Shown here piece after piece: positions 42,343 to 45,563 of a DNA stretch of 45,563 nucleotides. The notes beneath the pieces were generated by a model. That model was not told where the DNA came from and did not search any database. It saw only the letters and a program-made list of their open reading frames with translations. This DNA comes from a virus. Location: positions 1 to 45,563 of IMG/VR virus record IMGVR_UViG_3300023223_000534; one strand, 5' to 3'. The position numbers were made by a program, and so were the translations under genes. Positions within the stretch are counted from its first letter, which is position 1; each line of letters begins with the position of its first letter.

Positions 42343-42369
42343 CCCAGGCTACCCCAGCTTGGGTTTTTT
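42343..42369 (+). terminator. Intrinsic terminator (attenuator) before tRNA-Phe
   Basis: CCCAGGCT (42343-42350) pairs with AGCTTGGG (42356-42363), one G-U, then six Ts (42364-42369). tRNA-Phe begins 8 bases later, so read-through is needed for the tRNAs. Confidence 0.8.
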
Positions 42370-42376
42370 GTTTTAT

Positions 42377-42449
42377 GGAACTATTGCCAACGTGGTCAAG
42401 GCATTGGATTGAAGCCCCGACAATCTAGGTTCGATTCCTAGTAGTTCCA
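42377..42449 (+). tRNA. tRNA-Phe(GAA)
   Basis: Acceptor GGAACTA/TAGTTCC, D stem GCC/GGC, anticodon loop TTGAAGC (GAA), T arm CTAGG-TTCGATT-CCTAG. One mismatch in the anticodon stem. No encoded CCA. Confidence 0.85.
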
Positions 42450-42454
42450 CAAAT

Positions 42455-42536
42455 GGGTATGCTGCAGAGGCGGTGATCTGTGACCGGTTGTAACCCGGTT
42501 GCCTACGGCTAGGAGGTTCGAATCCTTACATACCCA
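42455..42536 (+). tRNA. tRNA-Tyr(GTA)
   Basis: Acceptor GGGTATG/CATACCC, D stem GCAGA/TCTGT, anticodon stem ACCGG/CCGGT with loop TTGTAAC (GTA), long variable arm as expected for bacterial Tyr. Confidence 0.88.
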
Positions 42537-42541
42537 CAACT

Positions 42542-42629
42542 GGAAGATAAAGCAGTGCCATGGAGGCGCGACTAGTCTTGAAAACTAGGCTACGTGAAAG
42601 CGTACGGGGGTCGGTTCCTCTGTCTTCCG
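42542..42629 (+). tRNA. tRNA-Ser(TGA)
   Basis: 88 bases with long variable arm (TACG/CGTA); acceptor GGAAGAT/GTCTTCC; anticodon stem CTAGT/ACTAG, loop CTTGAAA (TGA). The T loop (TCGGTTC) is slightly irregular. Confidence 0.85.
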
Positions 42630-42634
42630 CATAA

Positions 42635-42703
42635 GCATCTCAGGTCATGGTGACCAAACGGATTCCAAACCCGTAGGCCAGAGTTCGAATCTTTGGGGAT
42701 GCG
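42635..42703 (+). tRNA. tRNA-Trp(CCA)
   Basis: Acceptor GCATCTC/GGGATGC, D stem GGTC/GACC, anticodon loop TTCCAAA (CCA), T arm CAGAG-TTCGAAT-CTTTG. Confidence 0.87.
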
Positions 42704-42708
42704 CAAAT

Positions 42709-42779
42709 GCCTCTTTGTCTGATTGGCTAAGTCCGTGGTTGCAACCCATGTTAGGTAGGTTCGATTCCTACAGGAGGCT
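42709..42779 (+). tRNA. tRNA-Cys(GCA)
   Basis: Acceptor GCCTCTT/AGGAGGC, anticodon stem CGTGG/CCATG with loop TTGCAAC (GCA), T arm GTAGG-TTCGATT-CCTAC. Confidence 0.87.
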
Positions 42780-42783
42780 CAAA

Positions 42784-42866
42784 GGAGAATAAACCCTATT
42801 GGATAGGGGCTGGCCTGCTAAGCCATGCGTCCGGCAACGTTTATGGTTCGATTCCATTGTTCTCCG
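42784..42866 (+). tRNA. tRNA-Ser(GCT)
   Basis: Acceptor GGAGAAT/GTTCTCC, D stem CCCTA/TAGGG, anticodon loop CTGCTAA (GCT), long variable arm, T loop TTCGATT. Confidence 0.83.
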
Positions 42867-42870
42867 CTAT

Positions 42871-42913
42871 GCCGGTGTGGGCAAATTGGTAAAGTCACCT
42901 GTTTGCTGTTAAA
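42871..42913 (+). tRNA. Truncated tRNA 5' half, interrupted by HNH gene
   Basis: GCCGGTG acceptor strand, Leu-like D arm (GGCAAATTGGTAAAGTC) and the start of an anticodon arm (CCTGTTTG), then the sequence leaves tRNA homology and the HNH promoter begins (42929). No 3' half follows the HNH gene, which is 1 base from the next tRNA. The broken tRNA's identity is uncertain. Confidence 0.6.
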
Positions 42914-42928
42914 TAGCTTTACTATGTG

Positions 42929-42936
42929 TATATTTG
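42929..42936 (+). promoter_or_regulatory. Promoter -7 box of HNH gene within the tRNA array
   Basis: TATATTTG, 5 bases before ATG 42942; nearly leaderless. Confidence 0.55.
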
Positions 42937-42941
42937 TTTTT

Positions 42942-43409
42942 ATGAGAAAACGAAAGTACACAAAGGAGTTTTTAGAGCCAATAGTTGAAAAGTGTTACAC
43001 TGTTTCGGCTGTTATGAGGATTCTTGGAGTGAGATTAAGTGGGGGCACTCATAGTTTAATATCCAAGCGGATAAAAGAATATGAGATCGATACTAGCCAT
43101 TTTTTAGGCCAGAGACATAATACAGGAAAGCCATCAATGTATAAGCACACCAAAGAGAGCTTCACAAAAGAGGTGTTGTGTGTTGATGGGAAAAGATGGA
43201 ATAGTCACGCAATTAAATTGAGGTTATTTGAATATGAGATGAAAGAAAATATTTGTGAGGGATGTAAGCAGTGTCCAACTTGGAATGGGGCTGAGTTAAA
43301 AATGCAGTTGGAACACATCAACGGAAATCATGAGGATAATAGAATTGAAAATTTGAAAATCCTATGCCCAAACTGCCACTCACAAACATCTACGTTTTGT
43401 AGAAAATAA
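42942..43409 (+). CDS. HNH homing endonuclease inside the tRNA array
   Basis: 155 residues from ATG 42942 (the frame is open upstream, but it runs through tRNA). N-terminal helix-turn-helix-like part (EKCYTVSAVMRILGVRLSGGTHSLISKRI), C-terminal HNH core: CEGCKQCPTWNG...LEHINGNHEDNRIENLKILCPNCHSQTSTF, with CxxC, EH and CxxC residues. It has invaded a tRNA and lies inside tRNA unit 1. Such enzymes cut intron-less or unoccupied sites to spread. Confidence 0.8.
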   Translation: MRKRKYTKEFLEPIVEKCYTVSAVMRILGVRLSGGTHSLISKRIKEYEIDTSHFLGQRHNTGKPSMYKHTKESFTKEVLCVDGKRWNSHAIKLRLFEYEMKENICEGCKQCPTWNGAELKMQLEHINGNHEDNRIENLKILCPNCHSQTSTFCRK

Positions 43410-43410
43410 T

Positions 43411-43495
43411 GCCGGAATGGCGAAATTGGCAATACGCGATAGATTTAGAATCTATTGTCTTAAATGACGTGTGAGTTCGAGTCTCACTTCCGGTA
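43411..43495 (+). tRNA. tRNA-Leu(TAG)
   Basis: Acceptor GCCGGAA/TTCCGGT, anticodon stem ATAGA/TCTAT, loop TTTAGAA (TAG), long variable arm, T arm GTGAG-TTCGAGT-CTCAC. Confidence 0.88.
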
Positions 43496-43500
43496 CAAAT

Positions 43501-43586
43501 GCCCCTGTGGTGAAATAGGTAGACGCGCAGCACTTAAAATGCTGTAATCAGTAATGGTTGTATCGGTTCGATTCCGGTCTGGGGCA
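43501..43586 (+). tRNA. tRNA-Leu(TAA)
   Basis: Acceptor GCCCCTG/CTGGGGC, anticodon stem CAGCA/TGCTG, loop CTTAAAA (TAA), long variable arm, T loop TTCGATT. Confidence 0.9.
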
Positions 43587-43591
43587 CACAA

Positions 43592-43662
43592 GGCTGTATA
43601 GTTTAAGGGAAAAACAAGGGGTTTCTACCCTCTCGATCTAGGTTCGAATCCTGGTATGGCCT
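43592..43662 (+). tRNA. tRNA-Arg(TCT)
   Basis: Acceptor GGCTGTA/TATGGCC, D stem GTTT/AAAC, anticodon stem AGGGG/CCTCT, loop TTTCTAC (TCT), T arm CTAGG-TTCGAAT-CCTGG. Last tRNA of unit 1. Confidence 0.87.
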
Positions 43663-43668
43663 CAATAT

Positions 43669-43698
43669 TTGCTTAATTGCCAACTATTACTAACTTTG
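43669..43698 (+). promoter_or_regulatory. Promoter of tRNA unit 2
   Basis: TTG at 43669-43671 followed after 19 bases by TAACTTTG (43691-43698), the best match to the Bacteroidota promoter consensus in the window. The leader ORF starts at 43717. Confidence 0.75.
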
Positions 43699-43716
43699 TA
43701 CGTCTATTATTACACA

Positions 43717-43803
43717 ATGAGAACACGTAAACATATCATGCCTATAACGACCCAAGCGGAGGGGATTAATGATCCTGACCCGAATGGAGGCACTATGTTT
43801 TAG
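43717..43803 (+). CDS. Leader peptide 2 (28 residues), tRNA-operon attenuator
   Basis: 28 codons plus TAG. Residues after Met: Thr4, Ile3, Pro3, Gly3, Met2, Arg2, Asn2, Asp2, and one each of Lys, His, Gln, Ala, Glu and Phe. All but the final Phe are amino acids whose tRNAs lie in the following unit (Pro, Ala, Gly, Asp, Asn, Ile, Val, Met, Lys, Glu, Thr, Gln, Arg, His); only Val is not represented. All four Thr codons, all three Ile codons, three Gly codons and both Asp codons occur. None of the unit 1 amino acids (Tyr, Ser, Trp, Cys, Leu) occurs except Phe and the shared Arg. Confidence 0.7.
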   Translation: MRTRKHIMPITTQAEGINDPDPNGGTMF

Positions 43804-43837
43804 CGATTATTGAATAAGCACTATAACAAAAACTTAA

Positions 43838-43866
43838 AGCCTCCACCACACATGGGGGCTTTTTTA
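43838..43866 (+). terminator. Intrinsic terminator (attenuator) before tRNA-Pro
   Basis: AGCCTCC (43838-43844) pairs with GGGGGCT (43854-43860), one G-U, then a T tract. tRNA-Pro starts at 43870. Confidence 0.82.
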
Positions 43867-43869
43867 TTT

Positions 43870-43943
43870 CGGGGTTTGGCGCAGCACGGTAGCGCGGGTG
43901 CTTTGGGAGCATCAGGTCGTTGGTTCGAATCCAGCAATCCCGA
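43870..43943 (+). tRNA. tRNA-Pro(TGG)
   Basis: Acceptor CGGGGTT/AATCCCG, anticodon stem GGTGC/GCATC, loop TTTGGGA (TGG), T loop TTCGAAT. Confidence 0.88.
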
Positions 43944-43997
43944 CTAGCAGGAGTAGTTGTCGCGTCCCACCTGAAAATTAAAAGGAAAGACAACAAA

Positions 43998-44072
43998 GGG
44001 GGGTACATGTACCAAGGCCGGCGAGTTTGCTTTGCAAGCAGACTGTGATGAGTTCGATTCTCATTTCCTCCA
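43998..44072 (+). tRNA. tRNA-Ala(TGC)
   Basis: Acceptor GGGGGGT/TTCCTCC (two G-U pairs and a T-T), anticodon loop TTTGCAA (TGC), T arm ATGAG-TTCGATT-CTCAT. D arm irregular. The 54-base spacer before it contains GTTGTC/GACAAC, an unexplained hairpin. Confidence 0.75.
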
Positions 44073-44078
44073 CTATTA

Positions 44079-44149
44079 GCGAGATGTAGCTTAATGATAA
44101 AGCACTTGGCTTCCAACCAAGGGACGGGGTTTGATTCCCACGTTTCGCT
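44079..44149 (+). tRNA. tRNA-Gly(TCC)
   Basis: Acceptor GCGAGAT/GTTTCGC, anticodon stem CTTGG/CCAAG, loop CTTCCAA (TCC). Confidence 0.86.
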
Positions 44150-44153
44150 CTAC

Positions 44154-44225
44154 GGGTTTCGTGGTGTAACGGTAACATCTTGCCCTGTCACGGCAAAGTT
44201 AGGGGTTCGAATCCCCCGGGATCCG
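44154..44225 (+). tRNA. tRNA-Asp(GTC)
   Basis: Acceptor GGGTTTC/GGGATCC, anticodon stem TTGCC/GGCAA, loop CTGTCAC (GTC), discriminator G as in other Asp tRNAs. Confidence 0.86.
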
Positions 44226-44230
44226 CATAA

Positions 44231-44302
44231 TGCTAGGTAGCTCAGAGGCAGAGCACGCGACTGTTAATCGCAAGGTCGAGATTTCGAAATTCTCCCTGGC
44301 AG
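44231..44302 (+). tRNA. tRNA-Asn(GTT)
   Basis: Acceptor TGCTAGG/CCTGGCA, D stem GCTC/GAGC, anticodon loop CTGTTAA (GTT), T loop TTCGAAA, discriminator G. Confidence 0.87.
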
Positions 44303-44305
44303 CAA

Positions 44306-44380
44306 GAGTGGGTTCCAACGAATAAGTTGAATAAGTTGGCATGCGGGTATTAATCATAGTCACAGGCACTTGACCCACTC
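44306..44380 (+). ncRNA. tRNA-length structured RNA without canonical T loop
   Basis: 75 bases closed by GAGTGGG(T)/(A)CCCACTC, with CCAAC/GTTGG over a 15-base loop and GTCA/TGAC near the 3' side. No TTCRANN T loop and no 5-pair anticodon stem. Occupies a tRNA slot between Asn and Ile. It could be a decayed tRNA or a distinct RNA. Confidence 0.45.
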
Positions 44381-44384
44381 AAAT

Positions 44385-44456
44385 TGGAATATGGCGCAGC
44401 GGTAGCGCAGCACCCTGATACGGTGAAGGTCAAAGGTTCGAATCCTTTTATTCCAA
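44385..44456 (+). tRNA. tRNA-Ile(GAT)
   Basis: Acceptor TGGAATA/TATTCCA, D stem GCGC/GCGC, anticodon loop CTGATAC (GAT), T arm AAAGG-TTCGAAT-CCTTT. Confidence 0.88.
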
Positions 44457-44461
44457 CATAT

Positions 44462-44534
44462 AGGGGGGTAGCTTAGCGGCCAAAGCCGTACTCTTACAAA
44501 GTACTTATCGTGGGTTCGAGTCCCACCTCCTCTA
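44462..44534 (+). tRNA. tRNA-Val(TAC)
   Basis: Acceptor AGGGGGG/CTCCTCT, anticodon stem GTACT/AGTAC, loop CTTACAA (TAC), T arm GTGGG-TTCGAGT-CCCAC. Confidence 0.88.
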
Positions 44535-44573
44535 CTGAAATTATGATACGAAAGGTGAAGATAAAACCCTAAT

Positions 44574-44646
44574 GGGTCTTTAGCTCAGCAGGCAGAGCAG
44601 CGATCTCATACGTCGAAGGCCGTAGGTTCGAAACCTACAAGACCCA
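44574..44646 (+). tRNA. tRNA-Met(CAT), elongator type
   Basis: Acceptor GGGTCTT/AAGACCC with a full G1-C72 pair, D stem GCTC/GAGC, anticodon loop CTCATAC (CAT), T loop TTCGAAA. The intact terminal pair fits an elongator; an Ile-lysidine type (CAT) is also possible. Confidence 0.85.
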
Positions 44647-44652
44647 CACAAT

Positions 44653-44726
44653 GCGTTCGTAGCTCAGCTGAATAGAGCACCCGCCTTTTAAGCGGGGGGT
44701 CGTGAGTTTGATCCTCACCGGGCGTA
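44653..44726 (+). tRNA. tRNA-Lys(TTT)
   Basis: Acceptor GCGTTCG/CGGGCGT, D stem GCTC/GAGC, anticodon stem CCCGC/GCGGG, loop CTTTTAA (TTT), T loop TTTGATC. Confidence 0.87.
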
Positions 44727-44732
44727 CAATAT

Positions 44733-44802
44733 TGTGATGAGATCAGGTGATCAGATCGGGCTCATATCCTGATTTAGGCGGGTTCAACTCCCCCCATCGC
44801 AA
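44733..44802 (+). tRNA. tRNA-fMet(CAT), initiator-like
   Basis: Acceptor TGTGATG/CATCGCA, anticodon stem TCGGG/CCTGA with loop CTCATAT (CAT). The G-rich run GGG at 29-31 and T loop TTCAACT resemble bacterial initiators, and 1-72 is T-A rather than G-C. A phage-encoded initiator tRNA is unusual. Confidence 0.75.
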
Positions 44803-44862
44803 CAAAAAGTAAGGTTATGAAAACTGTAGTTAACATATCTGAGGACGAATACGAGGAGAAAT

Positions 44863-44936
44863 GCTCGATTCGTCTAGTTCGGTTAGGACATCAGGTTTTC
44901 AACCTGAAAAAGCGGGTTCGACGCCCGCATCGAGTA
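44863..44936 (+). tRNA. tRNA-Glu(TTC)
   Basis: Acceptor GCTCGAT/ATCGAGT, D stem GTC/GAC, anticodon stem TCAGG/CCTGA, loop TTTTCAA (TTC), T arm GCGGG-TTCGACG-CCCGC. Its 3' half is part of the 69-base inverted repeat. Confidence 0.88.
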
Positions 44937-44968
44937 CTACAATAACCATAAGCCTTTGAAGCATTGCT
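44900..44968 (+). repeat. Left arm of 69-base inverted repeat
   Basis: Identical in reverse complement to 45495-45563. It spans the 3' half of tRNA-Glu, the spacer and the first 17 bases of tRNA-Thr. Confidence 0.95.
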
Positions 44969-45024
44969 GGCGATGCAACTGATTTGTAACCAGAAGATAG
45001 CGAGTTCGATTCTCGCCGAAGGCT
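44952..45024 (+). tRNA. tRNA-Thr(TGT)
   Basis: Acceptor GCCTTTG/CGAAGGC, D stem GCAT/ATGC, anticodon loop TTTGTAA (TGT), T arm GCGAG-TTCGATT-CTCGC. Anticodon stem has mismatches. Confidence 0.83.
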
Positions 45025-45030
45025 CTATAT

Positions 45031-45102
45031 TCCCGGATCGTCTAACTGGCAGGACAGATGGTTTTGAGCCATCTAATGTAGGTTCGAGCCCTACTCTGGG
45101 AT
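45031..45102 (+). tRNA. tRNA-Gln(TTG)
   Basis: Acceptor TCCCGGA/TCTGGGA, D stem GTC/GAC, anticodon stem GATGG/CCATC, loop TTTTGAG (TTG). Confidence 0.88.
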
Positions 45103-45108
45103 CAATAA

Positions 45109-45180
45109 GGGCGTGTAGTTTAATTGGAAAAACCCGTGGTTACGAACCATGAAACGCGAGTTCGATCCTTGCCATGCCCT
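45109..45180 (+). tRNA. tRNA-Arg(ACG)
   Basis: Acceptor GGGCGTG/CATGCCC, D stem GTTT/AAAC, anticodon stem CGTGG/CCATG, loop TTACGAA (ACG, needing deamination to inosine for full reading), T loop TTCGATC. Confidence 0.88.
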
Positions 45181-45185
45181 CGTAT

Positions 45186-45257
45186 GGTGTTTGAAGCATT
45201 AAGGTGATGTGCTAGACTGTGAATCTAGAGAAGACGGGTCGCTACCGTCCTTACACC
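45186..45257 (+). tRNA. tRNA-His(GTG)
   Basis: Acceptor GTGTTTG/CTTACAC preceded by the His-specific G-1 that would pair with C73; D stem GCAT/ATGT; anticodon stem CTAGA/TCTAG, loop CTGTGAA (GTG). T loop GTCGCTA is atypical. Confidence 0.8.
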
Positions 45258-45266
45258 CAAAATTTG

Positions 45267-45274
45267 TATATTTG
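45267..45274 (+). promoter_or_regulatory. Promoter -7 box of the tmRNA
   Basis: TATATTTG, 10 bases before the proposed 5' end region of the tmRNA acceptor piece (about 45284). Confidence 0.65.
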
Positions 45275-45283
45275 CAATGATGA

Positions 45284-45338
45284 TCATTGACTTTTAAATC
45301 AACTTTGTTGGACAGGGGTTCGACCCCCCTCATCTCCA
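45284..45338 (+). ncRNA. ssrA: tmRNA acceptor piece (permuted, two-piece tmRNA)
   Basis: Ends like the 3' part of tmRNA: GGAC (45310-45313), T arm AGGGG-TTCGACC-CCCCT, acceptor CATCTCC (45331-45337), discriminator A. CATCTCC pairs with GGGGATG at 45402-45408, which lies downstream. TCATT, AAATC and TTTGTT in this piece pair in order with AATGA, GATTT and AACGAA in the coding piece, rebuilding helix P2. Gene order acceptor-then-coding equals a circularly permuted tmRNA. Confidence 0.75.
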
Positions 45339-45401
45339 CAGCCAATTACAGCGGGCAGATAAGGCTACCCAAGAGGATAATAGCAAACTCTGTTGTATTA
45401 T
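45339..45401 (+). other. Intervening segment between tmRNA pieces
   Basis: 63 bases linking the acceptor 3' end to the coding 5' end. In permuted tmRNAs such a segment is removed by processing. No tRNA or ORF is visible in it. Confidence 0.55.
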
Positions 45402-45494
45402 GGGGATGACTTGGATTTGACAACGAATGAGCGATTTTTAATGAGATTGTCAACAAATAACTGAAAAGTTAAACGAATACTCACAGCTACGCCA
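45402..45494 (+). ncRNA. ssrA: tmRNA coding piece (truncated by contig end)
   Basis: Starts with the tmRNA 5' signature (GGGGATGACTTGGATTTGAC, 45402-45421). It then has the P2 strands AACGAA, GATTT and AATGA, the hairpin TAACT-GAAA-AGTTA, and a tag-like frame ACG AAT ACT CAC AGC TAC GCC (T-N-T-H-S-Y-A), resembling the ends of Bacteroidota tags before the final AA. The sequence then switches into the inverted repeat, so the end of the tag is missing. Confidence 0.7.
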
Positions 45495-45563
45495 AGCAAT
45501 GCTTCAAAGGCTTATGGTTATTGTAGTACTCGATGCGGGCGTCGAACCCGCTTTTTCAGGTTG
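45495..45563 (-). repeat. Right arm of 69-base inverted repeat at the window end
   Basis: Exact reverse complement of 44900-44968, cutting the tmRNA after its tag codons. Perfect identity and contig-end position suggest a foldback assembly or library artefact rather than biology. Confidence 0.95.

Larger units (their letters stand above)
42241..42369 (+). promoter_or_regulatory. Attenuator-like leader of tRNA unit 1
   Basis: Leader ORF (42251-42313), protector hairpin GTGG/CCAC (42280-42283/42292-42295, extendable through CTC/GAG), a possible antiterminator GCCTGAGC (42297-42304) with GCCCAGGC (42342-42349, 7 of 8 pairs), and the terminator at 42343. The antiterminator and terminator share the strand 42343-42349, so they are mutually exclusive. 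If translation stalls early, the antiterminator can form. Inference from pairing. Confidence 0.6.
43699..43866 (+). promoter_or_regulatory. Attenuator-like leader of tRNA unit 2
   Basis: Leader ORF (43717-43803), protector pairing TGCCT (43739-43743) with AGGCA (43788-43792), perfect 7-pair antiterminator TGGAGGC (43785-43791) with GCCTCCA (43839-43845), and the terminator that needs the same strand. All parts of a ribosome-controlled attenuator are present in order. Inference from pairing. Confidence 0.65.

Noticed and set aside
42825-42941. Long start of the HNH gene at 42825
   Set aside because: It would translate through tRNA-Ser and the broken tRNA; the ATG at 42942 follows a promoter box.
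44817-44948. ORF of 43 residues (ATG 44817) between tRNA-fMet and tRNA-Glu
   Set aside because: It runs through tRNA-Glu, has no promoter or terminator of its own, and its codon content does not follow the leader pattern apart from Val.
1-45563. CRISPR array, integrase or insertion sequence
   Set aside because: No regularly spaced direct repeats, no tyrosine or serine recombinase motifs, and no transposase were recognised.

Overview
The window looks like most of the genome of a tailed phage (siphovirus type) infecting a member of the Bacteroidota. Evidence: a complete virion gene set (small and large terminase, portal, scaffold-like protein, major capsid, connectors, tail tube, 1241-residue tape measure, tail tip), Bacteroidota-type promoters with a TAnnTTTG -7 box close upstream of genes, AT-rich start contexts without Shine-Dalgarno sites, and intrinsic terminators often followed directly by the next promoter. 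No integrase, excisionase or lysogeny repressor was recognised.
Layout: 1-180, 3' half of a tRNA, a terminator and the capsid promoter. 279-16621, rightward late operon: capsid, connectors, tail tube, tape measure, tail tip, holin-like genes. 16743-26438, early/replication block: chains of tiny ATGA-coupled genes, RecT-like annealing protein, a nuclease-FtsK-like ATPase fusion, HNH endonuclease, replication initiator with internal iteron-like repeats, C5 and N6 DNA methyltransferases. 26440-26951 (minus), cell-wall/lysis-like pair. 26996-28626, four small probable virion genes. 28630-30570, a cargo island (membrane protein and lipoprotein) bounded by two diverged palindromic sites resembling integron attC. 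30576-40301, packaging genes (TerS, TerL, portal, scaffold-like) mixed with small genes and an HNH gene. 40302-42243, RNA-rich spacer and small genes. 42245-45494, the tRNA/tmRNA region. As the sequence starts inside a tRNA and ends in the same array, this is probably a circularly permuted genome opened at an unresolved tRNA region.
The tRNA region is the most remarkable part. I find 24 apparently intact tRNAs covering all 20 amino acids, including an initiator-like tRNA. They form two transcription units. Each has its own promoter, a very short leader ORF and an intrinsic terminator ahead of the first tRNA. The amino acids of each leader peptide match the tRNAs of its own unit almost exactly (18 of 19 and 26 of 27 residues after Met), and synonymous codons are sampled broadly (all four Thr and all three Ile codons in the second). 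In both leaders the end of the ORF is complementary to the 5' arm of the terminator. This is the layout of ribosome-mediated attenuation, here apparently controlling tRNA operons rather than biosynthesis genes. A third promoter drives what reads as a circularly permuted, two-piece tmRNA.
A second RNA theme is a set of five gene leaders (22339, 29641, 35193, 39588, 40775) that share the topology stem, loop, stem, then downstream strand pairing with the loop (H-type pseudoknot), with different sequences but preserved pairing. Two of them also compete with, or precede, a terminator-like element. All functional statements are inference from sequence; nothing was searched or folded by computer.
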